Positions 8,453 through 15,434 of a stretch of DNA of 18,321 nucleotides are shown piece by piece. The translations under genes were made by a program, and so were the position numbers. How positions within the stretch are numbered: position 1 is the stretch's first letter; the number at the start of each line of letters is the position of its first letter. The notes beneath the pieces are model-generated. The model worked only from the letters and a program-made list of their open reading frames with translations. It ran no database searches and was not told where the DNA came from. Where the stretch lies: the NCBI GenBank assembly GCA_947448095.1, contig CANFNN010000022.1, positions 1-18,321 on the forward strand, in the 5' to 3' direction. The stretch comes from Bacteriovoracaceae bacterium (lineage in GTDB: Bacteria; Bdellovibrionota; Bacteriovoracia; Bacteriovoracales; Bacteriovoracaceae).

Positions 8453-9288
8453 AATTAAAATCAATTATTTTACTCACTCTTCTTTTAGCTAGCGGACTTT
8501 TGCTGGCCCAAGACCAAGGGCTTAGTCTTTGTGAAAAAGAGGGCGAGGAATTTGGAAATGGTTTAGGCCATGATCAAATATCATTTGAGTGTTATGAATC
8601 TTTCAGAAAAGCTGCCCATACAGAAGCCATTAAAAAAAGCTCGAATGAAAAAACCTTGGTTTTTGGTCACAGAAACATTGTGTTTATTAAGCAAGGTGAA
8701 AAAGTTAACATTATCGCTGGAAAATACACCGAATTGGATGAAATCCTTGCGCTTGCAATAGACGAGAGTCATCAAGAAATAGCAGTTCTGATTAAAAATG
8801 GGGATGTCCTCTTTTTTTCAAGTGCTTTGACGGGCAATGTTGCTCCTTTGAGAATTTTAAGAAATAAAGAATTGGATGGATCCACTGATCTGGTCATTAA
8901 TGGCAAAACGGATGAAGTGATTCTTTTTAATGAGACGAATTCGAGGCTGCTTTTTTTCTCACGACTTGCCAACTATAGTGCACCAGAAAGTCGCAAAAAA
9001 CTTAATCTGCTAAGAACGGTGAAGATCACGTCTACTAAATCAAGTTTGAGCCTCGACCAGGATCATCAAGAACTCTTCCTACTTGATTCGACTAAGATGA
9101 GTGTCCAAGTTCACTCGCTGGAAAAATTAGTTAAGGATTCACCTAGTCTCAGACTTGATATCAATATCACTGATCTCAAGGAACCGACCAAACTTGAATA
9201 TTCATCTGTTAAGGATTCAATCGTTATTTCAAATAGGATAGGGGATCAAAGCTCCCTAAGTCGACTTACAGGCATCAAAACGAAATAA
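8449..9288 (+). CDS. Secreted protein with beta-propeller-like repeats, coupled to the TIG lipoprotein
   Basis: A 279-residue exported protein with a signal peptide (residues 1-20, cleavage after L-L-A). The mature N-terminus contains C28 and C48, a possible disulfide. From about residue 68 the chain shows repeated beta-rich units of about 45 residues (L-V-F-G-H-R-N-I-V-F-I; L-A-I-D-E-S-H-Q-E-I-A-V-L; L-V-I-N-G-K-T-D-E-V-I-L-F; L-S-L-D-Q-D-H-Q-E-L-F-L-L). This pattern of a strand, a D/G-x-x-x-x-E turn and a second strand is typical of NHL/YVTN-like beta-propellers, although only about four or five blades fit. The ATG overlaps the stop of the TIG gene by 4 bases, implying co-expression and probably a joint role at the cell surface. 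I do not recognise a specific family. Confidence 0.75.
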   Translation: MKLKSIILLTLLLASGLLLAQDQGLSLCEKEGEEFGNGLGHDQISFECYESFRKAAHTEAIKKSSNEKTLVFGHRNIVFIKQGEKVNIIAGKYTELDEILALAIDESHQEIAVLIKNGDVLFFSSALTGNVAPLRILRNKELDGSTDLVINGKTDEVILFNETNSRLLFFSRLANYSAPESRKKLNLLRTVKITSTKSSLSLDQDHQELFLLDSTKMSVQVHSLEKLVKDSPSLRLDINITDLKEPTKLEYSSVKDSIVISNRIGDQSSLSRLTGIKTK

Positions 9289-9291
9289 GGT

Positions 9292-9633
9292 CTAAGCAGC
9301 TTGAGAAAGTTCAGCTTCAGGTGAGGGCATGTTTTGTCTTCTTTGGAAGTTTTTCAAAATAAGTTTATGCACGTATCTTTCAATCTTATCCATCATGACT
9401 GGATTGGTTGAAAAACGAAAAGAGCTTTTATGGCCATTAAAACTTGCCCACTCAAGTTTACCCCAAATAAATTTGGGAGTAGCTATATGGAATTGGGATA
9501 GTTCTTCAAGCTTCCACTCAAGTATTTCATTCTTGGCCCCAAAGAGGCTCCACCAGGATTTTTTAATAAGCTTCATTTTATCATCATGAATTTCGAGTTT
9601 ATAGGTCGGACCTTGAAGCGTGTAGAAAATCAC
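9292..9633 (-). CDS. Hypothetical 113-residue protein (GTG start)
   Basis: A small protein without signal peptide or membrane span, hence probably cytoplasmic. The first 80 residues are rich in alternating beta pattern with many Trp (W-W-S-L-F-G, E-W-K-L, I-W-G-K-L-E-W-A-S-F), followed by a basic helix and a disordered tail. The shape (beta barrel, then one helix) is reminiscent of a PH-like domain, but I do not recognise the family. The start is a GTG, supported by AGGGGG on the minus strand at 9639-9644, 5 bases before it. It runs convergently into the propeller-like gene with only 3 bases between the stops and no hairpin, so the two transcripts must overlap. Confidence 0.65.
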   Translation of the reverse strand: MIFYTLQGPTYKLEIHDDKMKLIKKSWWSLFGAKNEILEWKLEELSQFHIATPKFIWGKLEWASFNGHKSSFRFSTNPVMMDKIERYVHKLILKNFQRRQNMPSPEAELSQAA

Positions 9634-9760
9634 AATTACCCCCTGCTGAGTAGAGTACTTATCGATTCAATCGTCATTTTCTATAGGGGAAATGAAATAT
9701 TTGTAAAAAATATTTTTTTATTTATAAACAAATGGAAAATACTGTACAGCTGAGTCTTGG

Positions 9761-10645
9761 ATGAGCCGAATAGTAGGTATGATTAATTTAATATTTTTAT
9801 TGATAAGTTTTTTTGTTTACGCTGAACAGTGTGATGTGGCCGCCACTCAGCCTATTGCGCTTAATACTTTTGGTAAAACAAAGGCCTGCCTTAGTGCTAT
9901 TGCGAATGCTCCTGGTTCGCCAGAATTCTCTAAAATGTATTTTCAAAAAATGGACGCAAAAGAGGACTTTGTCTTCTTTTGTCATACAGATGATAAAACT
10001 CATTCGCGAATTTTGTTTTTAGAAGACGACGGTATCCAAACTCTGAAGCTTCCCATTTATTATTACATGAGCGGGATTGATCACACGGATCTGCCACGAA
10101 ACATACTTCATTTTAAAAATCAAAATAAAGACTTCTACATTCAATATGAGTATTACGACGTTGCGAATGTCGTTACCGCTGATAAGCTGCCTGCGCTTTC
10201 AAAAGAGATGATGATTTCAATGAGTCGTATCCAAAATGAATATATTAAAAAATATGAGGCCTGGCTAAAAAGCGAAAATAAAGAAGCGACAATCAAGTTA
10301 GTTTCACCCGACGAAGGTGAAATGAAAATTTTGACGACTTGCCTTGAAAGCAAACAGCAGGAAGTGGTCGCCTTATATCTGCAGAGCAAATTCCTCCCTA
10401 AAATACCTGCCTATGGGACTATGGTGAACGATTCCCACAACCGGGAGAGCCTGACTAGTGGCGATAAAGCGAAATACCAAAGACCCTGGAGTGAAATTGA
10501 GGCGGAGTTTATGGGCGAGCTTAAGAAATCTTATCCCATTTGTGATGGAATTGTGGGTGAGGAGAGCGTAAAGCAGGCGTTTGAGAAAAGTTTTGGAAAA
10601 AATAAATTACCCTACGAGAGCTTGCGGCATTACTTCTTTCCTTGA
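9761..10645 (+). CDS. Secreted hypothetical protein
   Basis: A 294-residue protein with an N-terminal signal peptide (hydrophobic stretch 8-20, probable cleavage after V-Y-A at 21) and five Cys in the mature part (24, 43, 74, 194, 261), consistent with a disulfide-bonded periplasmic or exported protein. No catalytic motif or known domain is recognised. The start is uncertain: ATG at 9761 and ATG at 9779 (the latter just before the hydrophobic core) both have weak ribosome binding sites, and the shorter form would have a more ordinary signal peptide. It is transcribed divergently from the 113-residue gene across a very AT-rich 127-base spacer that should hold both promoters. Confidence 0.65.
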   Translation: MSRIVGMINLIFLLISFFVYAEQCDVAATQPIALNTFGKTKACLSAIANAPGSPEFSKMYFQKMDAKEDFVFFCHTDDKTHSRILFLEDDGIQTLKLPIYYYMSGIDHTDLPRNILHFKNQNKDFYIQYEYYDVANVVTADKLPALSKEMMISMSRIQNEYIKKYEAWLKSENKEATIKLVSPDEGEMKILTTCLESKQQEVVALYLQSKFLPKIPAYGTMVNDSHNRESLTSGDKAKYQRPWSEIEAEFMGELKKSYPICDGIVGEESVKQAFEKSFGKNKLPYESLRHYFFP

Positions 10646-10724
10646 TTTGTATTCTGACCTAAAACCCAAGCGGCAAATTTTTCCCAACTTTTGACCGATT
10701 TTGATCCAAACAACGCAGAGTCAA

Positions 10725-10752
10725 AAATTCCTTTGTAAAGCATAAGGAATTT
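10725..10752. repeat. 9-bp perfect inverted repeat upstream of nrdB
   Basis: Left arm AAATTCCTT (10725-10733) and right arm AAGGAATTT (10744-10752) are perfect complements with a 10-base loop. The stem is AT-rich and no T-run follows, so it is a poor intrinsic terminator. An operator or an RNA hairpin are the alternatives. Confidence 0.45.
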
Positions 10753-10759
10753 ACGCACG

Positions 10760-10771
10760 CTTACATGTAAG
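10760..10771. repeat. 12-bp palindrome CTTACATGTAAG
   Basis: A perfect 12-bp dyad, 51 bases upstream of the first NrdR-like box. It has the size of a dimeric repressor or activator site. Its centre is 33 bp from the centre of the next palindrome, about three helical turns. No regulator can be named. Confidence 0.35.
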
Positions 10772-10791
10772 AAATTGTTTATTTTTAGCCT

Positions 10792-10805
10792 ATTTCTCGA
10801 GAAAT
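10792..10805. repeat. 14-bp palindrome ATTTCTCGAGAAAT
   Basis: A perfect 14-bp dyad, 17 bases upstream of the first NrdR-like box. It lies where an operator or upstream activator site of the nrd promoter would be expected. No regulator can be named. Confidence 0.4.
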
Positions 10806-10821
10806 TTTATCGGATATTCCC

Positions 10822-10833
10822 ACTAAATCTAGT
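10822..10833. promoter_or_regulatory. NrdR-box-like site 1
   Basis: ACTAAATCTAGT. The core fits C-W-A-n-A-T-n-T-W-G, close to the known NrdR consensus (roughly acaCwAtATaTwGtgt), differing at two inner positions. NrdR is an ATP/dATP-sensing zinc-ribbon repressor of ribonucleotide reductase genes that binds paired sites. A second copy lies exactly 42 bp downstream. Confidence 0.65.
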
Positions 10834-10863
10834 TATAAAAACCGTCAAAAAAATGTCAAGGAT

Positions 10864-10875
10864 ACTATATGTAGT
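10864..10875. promoter_or_regulatory. NrdR-box-like site 2
   Basis: ACTATATGTAGT, with the core C-T-A-T-A-T-G-T-A-G differing from the NrdR consensus at one inner base. It shares ACTAnATnTAGT with site 1, and the 42-bp start-to-start spacing equals four helical turns, placing both on one DNA face as expected for cooperative binding. It lies 93 bases before the nrdB ATG. The known usual spacing is about three turns, so the exact geometry is less common. Confidence 0.7.
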
Positions 10876-10968
10876 TTTTTGCTTTCCAATCGTCAGAAGT
10901 GCCACTACGCTGAATGTAAGACGGATTTATTAACACCACCACACACATCATGAAGAAGGAGTTGGGGT

Positions 10969-11970
10969 ATGAACACAAACTTAACGAGCTCGGAGCCATT
11001 ACTTACACCATCGAACGATCGCTTTGTCTTATTCCCGATCAAACATAACGACATCTGGGATATGTACAAGAAATCGATGGCCAGTTTTTGGACGGCCGAA
11101 GAAATTGATCTTTATTCCGACCTAAATGATTGGAATAATCTTAACGATCAAGAGCGTCACTATATTTCCCATATCCTAGCATTCTTCTCGGCTTCTGATG
11201 GCATCGTAAATGAAAACCTTGCTCTTCGTTTTTATAACGATGTTCAAATTCCAGAAGCGCGTGCTTTCTACGGTTTTCAAATTGCCATGGAAAATATCCA
11301 TGCTGAAACTTACGGTCTATTAATTGATACCTATATTAAAGATGCTAAACAGAAAGATTACCTTCTGAATGCCATCGACAATATCCCATGCATTAAGAAA
11401 AAAGCTGACTGGGCAATGAAGTGGATTAACGGCAATGATTCATTTGCTGAGAGATTGGTCGCTTTTGCTGCGATTGAAGGCATTTTCTTCTCTGGTTCTT
11501 TCTGCTCTATCTTTTGGTTAAAAAAACGCGGCTTAATGCCAGGACTTACTTTCTCAAACGAGCTCATTTCTCGTGATGAAGGTCTTCATACTGACTTTGC
11601 TTGCTTACTTTACCGCGACCATATTAAAAATAAACCAGCTGAATCACGCATTCGTGAGTTGATCACTGAAGCTGTAAACTTCGAGTGTGAGTTCATTACT
11701 GAAGCTCTTCCTGTTTCTTTGATTGGGATGAACTCAGATATGATGAAAGAATACATTCGTTTTTGTGCCGACAGATTAATGAGACAGCTTGGCTACTCAG
11801 AAATCTACAACTCTAAAAACCCATTTGACTGGATGGAGCTCATCTCTATGCAAGGAAAGACCAACTTCTTTGAGCGTAAAGTTTCTGAGTACCAAAAAGC
11901 GGGAGTTGTGAATTCTACAAAAGAAGGCGTTGGTAATAACTTTTCGTTTTCTACTGATATTGATTTTTAA
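10969..11970 (+). CDS. nrdB: Class I ribonucleoside-diphosphate reductase, beta (R2) subunit
   Basis: The 333-residue radical-generating subunit of class I RNR, which reduces ribonucleoside diphosphates to dNDPs with NrdA. All diiron ligands are visible: D77, E108, H111, E170, E204 and H207, with the radical Tyr at 115, so it is a tyrosyl-radical enzyme. The sequence is strikingly like eukaryotic R2: F-W-T-A-E-E, A-S-D-G-I-V-N-E-N-L, F-Y-G-F-Q-I-A-M-E-N-I-H, and the block from G-I-F-F-S-G-S-F through S-R-D-E-G-L-H. The C-terminal F-S-T-D-I-D-F resembles the R2 tail that docks on R1. AAGGAG lies 7 bases before the ATG. nrdA follows after a 30-base gap. Regulation by NrdR is suggested by the paired upstream boxes. 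Cytoplasmic. Confidence 0.97.
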   Translation: MNTNLTSSEPLLTPSNDRFVLFPIKHNDIWDMYKKSMASFWTAEEIDLYSDLNDWNNLNDQERHYISHILAFFSASDGIVNENLALRFYNDVQIPEARAFYGFQIAMENIHAETYGLLIDTYIKDAKQKDYLLNAIDNIPCIKKKADWAMKWINGNDSFAERLVAFAAIEGIFFSGSFCSIFWLKKRGLMPGLTFSNELISRDEGLHTDFACLLYRDHIKNKPAESRIRELITEAVNFECEFITEALPVSLIGMNSDMMKEYIRFCADRLMRQLGYSEIYNSKNPFDWMELISMQGKTNFFERKVSEYQKAGVVNSTKEGVGNNFSFSTDIDF

Positions 11971-12000
11971 TTTTTAAGTTTTTCGAGAGGAGATAAATAT

Positions 12001-14349
12001 ATGTTCGTCACAACACGCTCAGGTAAAAGTGAACCTGTACAATTTGATAAAATCACTCACCGTATTTCTCAGCTGACTTATGGCTTGGATCCAAAATACG
12101 TCGATGCGATGCAAATCGCTAAACGGACCATCAATGGTCTTTTTGATGGGATTACGACTGATCAGTTAGACAATTTGTCAGCAGAAGTTTCTGCTTACAT
12201 GACTTCTGTTCATCCAGATTACGCCCGCCTTGCCGGCCGTATTGCAGTTGCCAACCTTCACCGGTCAACTTCTGATTCCTTTATGGAGACTTTCGAGACT
12301 CTTTATAGTTATCAGAATGAATTTACGAAAGAGAAGCAACCTCTGATTTCTAAAGAGATTTTTGACTTTGCTCGTGAATACAAAGACAGAATTTCTACCG
12401 AAATTGCTTATTCTCGTGACTTTGAATTCGATTACTTCGGATTCAAGACATTAGAGAAATCATATTTATTAAAAGTTAACGGGAAGATTGTTGAGCGTCC
12501 TCAACACCTCTTCATGCGTGTTGCTCTAGGAGTTCAAATTGGAAACATTGAAGAAGCCATCAAAACTTATCACCTTATTTCTGAGGGCTGGTTCACTCAC
12601 GCTTCTCCAACTCTTTTTAATGCCGGTACTAATAAGGCGCAGATGTCGTCATGCTTCCTGGTAGCGATGAAAGATGATTCCATCGATGGAATCTACACAA
12701 CACTCAGACAAACTGCTCTGATTTCTCAGTCTGCTGGTGGTATTGGTCTTTCTATTCATAATGTTCGTGCTAAAGGTTCTTTCATCCGCGGAACAAACGG
12801 TACTTCGAATGGTATCGTTCCTATGCTTCGCGTTTTTAACGATACGGCCCGCTACGTTGATCAGGGCGGCGGCAAACGTAAAGGTGCTTTCGCCATTTAC
12901 TTAGAGCCTTGGCATGCTGATATCGAAGATTTTCTTGAACTTCGTAAAAACCACGGAAAAGAAGAGCTTCGTGCTCGTGATCTTTTCTACGCTCTTTGGA
13001 TTAACGATCTTTTCATGAAGCGAGTTGAAGCCGATGCTGATTGGACGCTCATGTGTCCAAACAAATCACCAGGTCTTGCCGATTGTCATGGTAAAGAATT
13101 CGAAGCTCTTTATGAGAAATACGAAAAAGAAGGGCGTGGTCTAAGAGTCGTTAAAGCTCGTGACCTTTGGTTTAAAGTGATTTCATGCCAAATTGAATCT
13201 GGTATGCCTTTCATGTTGTACAAAGATGCAGCGAATGAAAAATCAAACCAAAAAAATCTTGGAACTATTAAGTCTTCAAACCTTTGTACAGAAATCATGC
13301 AGTATACTTCTGAAAAAGAAATAGCTGTTTGTAACCTGGCCTCGATTGCTCTTCCTAAATTCGTTGAGAATGGAAAGTTTGATCATAAAAAACTCTACGA
13401 TGTGACTTATCAAGTGACTCGTAACCTTAACAAAATTATCGATCTCAACTACTACCCAGTGGAAGAAGCTCGTTATTCGAACATGAAAAACCGTCCAATC
13501 GGGATCGGTGTTCAAGGGCTTGCCGATACGTTCTTTAAAATGCGTTTTGCTTTTGATTCTTCAGACGCAAGACAACTGAATAAAGATATCTTTGAGACTA
13601 TTTACTATGCGGCATTGAGCTCTTCAGCTGATCTTGCGAAGAAAGATGGTCACTACGATTCTTATGAAGGAAGCCCGATTTCGAAAGGAATCCTTCAGCA
13701 CGACATGTGGGCCGAAGCTCGTACCACTGATCGTTGGGACTGGACTTCTCTTCGTGGCAAAATTAAGACTTACGGTGTACGTAACTCGCTTCTTATGGCG
13801 CCTATGCCAACTGCCTCAACCTCTCAGATCCTCGGAAATAACGAGTGTATTGAGCCGGTAACTTCAAACATCTATACTCGTCGGGTTCTCTCTGGAGAGT
13901 TCGCCATGGTCAACAAGCACTTAGTGCGTGACCTCATTCAGCTTGGTCTCTGGAATGAAGAAATGAAAGACCGTATCATCGCTCACAATGGATCGGTCCA
14001 GTACATTCCGGAGATCCCAGCTGAAATGAAAGAGCTTTACCGAACTGTGTGGGAAATTAAGCAAAAGTCGATTCTTGAAATGGCCGCTGATCGTGGTGCC
14101 TTCATCGATCAGTCTCAATCGCTTAACATTCACATGGAAGATACTAACTTTGGTAAACTTTCATCTCTGCATTTTGCGGCGTGGAAGCTTGGGCTTAAAA
14201 CAGGTATGTACTACCTGCGTACACGTCCTGCAGTTGACGCCATTAAATTCACCATCAAAGAGCCAACTCAAACAACAGCAGTTGAGCAAGTGGCAGCAAT
14301 GGTTTGTTCTTTAGAAAATCCTGAAGATTGCGTTTCTTGCGGTAGTTAG
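12001..14349 (+). CDS. nrdA: Class I ribonucleoside-diphosphate reductase, alpha (R1) subunit
   Basis: The 782-residue catalytic subunit. An ATP-cone lies at about residues 1-90 (F-D-K-I-T-H-R-I), giving dATP/ATP activity control. The ten-stranded barrel carries C218 and C444 (redox pair), the N-L-C-T-E loop at 427-431 with thiyl-radical C429 and E431, and the radical-relay pair Y737-Y738. The C-terminal C-V-S-C at 777-780 is the swinging thiol tail re-reduced by thioredoxin or glutaredoxin. These positions equal those I recall for the mammalian enzyme, with no net gap over 740 residues, so this is the eukaryotic-like NrdA type rather than the E. coli type. GAGAGGAG stands 7 bases before the ATG. 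It is the second gene of the nrdBA operon, closed by a strong terminator. Cytoplasmic. Confidence 0.98.
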   Translation: MFVTTRSGKSEPVQFDKITHRISQLTYGLDPKYVDAMQIAKRTINGLFDGITTDQLDNLSAEVSAYMTSVHPDYARLAGRIAVANLHRSTSDSFMETFETLYSYQNEFTKEKQPLISKEIFDFAREYKDRISTEIAYSRDFEFDYFGFKTLEKSYLLKVNGKIVERPQHLFMRVALGVQIGNIEEAIKTYHLISEGWFTHASPTLFNAGTNKAQMSSCFLVAMKDDSIDGIYTTLRQTALISQSAGGIGLSIHNVRAKGSFIRGTNGTSNGIVPMLRVFNDTARYVDQGGGKRKGAFAIYLEPWHADIEDFLELRKNHGKEELRARDLFYALWINDLFMKRVEADADWTLMCPNKSPGLADCHGKEFEALYEKYEKEGRGLRVVKARDLWFKVISCQIESGMPFMLYKDAANEKSNQKNLGTIKSSNLCTEIMQYTSEKEIAVCNLASIALPKFVENGKFDHKKLYDVTYQVTRNLNKIIDLNYYPVEEARYSNMKNRPIGIGVQGLADTFFKMRFAFDSSDARQLNKDIFETIYYAALSSSADLAKKDGHYDSYEGSPISKGILQHDMWAEARTTDRWDWTSLRGKIKTYGVRNSLLMAPMPTASTSQILGNNECIEPVTSNIYTRRVLSGEFAMVNKHLVRDLIQLGLWNEEMKDRIIAHNGSVQYIPEIPAEMKELYRTVWEIKQKSILEMAADRGAFIDQSQSLNIHMEDTNFGKLSSLHFAAWKLGLKTGMYYLRTRPAVDAIKFTIKEPTQTTAVEQVAAMVCSLENPEDCVSCGS

Positions 14350-14379
14350 TAAGACGAGCGCATTGAAGATTTCCGTCTG

Positions 14380-14405
14380 AGGGCCCTGAAAGGGGCCCTT
14401 TTTTA
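14380..14405 (+). terminator. Rho-independent terminator of nrdBA
   Basis: Stem AGGGCCC (14380-14386) with GGGCCCT (14393-14399), a 6-base loop, then six T. It begins 31 bases after the nrdA stop. On the minus strand no T-run follows the hairpin, so it does not obviously end the convergent protease gene. Confidence 0.9.
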
Positions 14406-14412
14406 TTTCTGA

Positions 14413-15324
14413 TTAATCGACTACGGCCTTATTAAATTTCTCCAACGTTACCTTGTCATTCGATAGCTGCTCCCGCATTAGCGAAATGACTTTTTCCATC
14501 GAAGCCGCCACATTGTATGCTTCTGATCCAACCTTTAATTGGCTTTCCAGTTTTACCACTCCCCATACCAGGCCATCTTCTCCAATTAATGGTCCACCTG
14601 AATTTCCTGTTCTTAATGGTGCAAAGAAATAAATTCGATCCCCACTATTTCTTAGGCCTCTGCCTTGAGAATAATGTATCCCAAGCCCCATGGTGTTCCC
14701 GATGCAAGTCATCACTTGGCTATCCATATTTTCATAACTCATCATAGGGGTAGCTTTCAATTTGAGGGCTTCACCTTGTTTCAATTCGACCATTTCTTTT
14801 TTGGTGCATAAAAAATTAAGGCATCGTTTTGTGGCACCCATCTCAATCAGGCAGACATCGTTTTCTTCATTACAGTAATGGACCTTTTTGCAGGGAAAGA
14901 TCTCTGAAGTGGTATTCGAATAGAGCTGGAACCCTCCACATTCACTTTTATTGGAGCGATCAGGAGACAGAACGTGCTGGTTTGTAAGAACTAGATTTTC
15001 GCCAATATGAAAGGCAGTACCCATATAGATCATGCCATCAGCATTAGCGTAGCTTTCTGAGGGGATCATTCTTAAGACGGCACTGGCCTGCTTTCTTGCC
15101 TTAAGGTACTGATCCATTGGCATTTCGAGCTTGCTAGCCCCCTTACTGATCTCACCATTTTTATTATAGGGACTAACTCTTACTTCCATTTTCTCCGCAC
15201 TCAACTGCTTATTTGAAGTTGAAAAAATATCCAAAAATGGTGTGACCAACTTGTCTGGCACAATAGAAAGAGGGGAGGCATACAAATTAGCAGTCATAAG
15301 TCCAATTAGGAGCAGTGCTTTCAT
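14413..15324 (-). CDS. Secreted trypsin-like serine protease
   Basis: A 303-residue exported peptidase of the trypsin-like (S1/HtrA-type) fold. The triad is visible: H117 in T-N-Q-H-V, D156 in E-N-D-V-C-L-I-E and S242 in G-N-S-G-G-P-L. A signal peptide occupies about residues 1-17. Seven Cys (129, 145, 151, 158, 168, 173, 207) suggest disulfides and an extracytoplasmic location. No PDZ domain follows, unlike DegP/HtrA, and residues 18-85 form an N-terminal extension that may be a propeptide. The start is put at 15324 because AAAGGA lies 6 bases before it and the signal peptide begins there; an in-frame ATG at 15369 lacks these. The substrate is unknown; in a predatory bacterium it could attack prey protein. 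Confidence 0.85.
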   Translation of the reverse strand: MKALLLIGLMTANLYASPLSIVPDKLVTPFLDIFSTSNKQLSAEKMEVRVSPYNKNGEISKGASKLEMPMDQYLKARKQASAVLRMIPSESYANADGMIYMGTAFHIGENLVLTNQHVLSPDRSNKSECGGFQLYSNTTSEIFPCKKVHYCNEENDVCLIEMGATKRCLNFLCTKKEMVELKQGEALKLKATPMMSYENMDSQVMTCIGNTMGLGIHYSQGRGLRNSGDRIYFFAPLRTGNSGGPLIGEDGLVWGVVKLESQLKVGSEAYNVAASMEKVISLMREQLSNDKVTLEKFNKAVVD

Positions 15325-15434
15325 AGAAAATCCTTTGACGGAATTATCGTCTAAACGGACTGCCAGCATGGAAAGATTGAAAAAATAGGCGAGGGTGACT
15401 AGTTTTTAGACAGTTGGGAGGGTCATTCTTTGAA

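Larger units (their letters stand above)
10646..10968. promoter_or_regulatory. 323-base intergenic region upstream of nrdB
   Basis: No gene is visible here. The stretch is AT-rich and contains, in order, a 9-bp inverted repeat (10725-10752), a 12-bp palindrome (10760-10771), a 14-bp palindrome (10792-10805), two NrdR-box-like sites (10822-10833 and 10864-10875), a TATAAA at 10834-10839 that could be a -10 element, and the nrdB ribosome binding site AAGGAG at 10956-10961. A clear -35/-10 pair could not be fixed by eye. The region must carry the nrdBA promoter. The first inverted repeat may instead end the transcript of the secreted protein gene upstream. Confidence 0.7.

Noticed and set aside
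10646..10968. Riboswitch (for example cobalamin-type) upstream of nrdB
   Set aside because: No cobalamin-box-like or other conserved riboswitch core was seen; the dyads are short and look like protein sites, and the RNR is the B12-independent class I.
10950..11048. Short upstream frame overlapping the nrdB start (ATG 10950, 32 residues)
   Set aside because: No ribosome binding site precedes this ATG, and its codons only reflect the nrdB Shine-Dalgarno region and the nrdB gene read in another frame.
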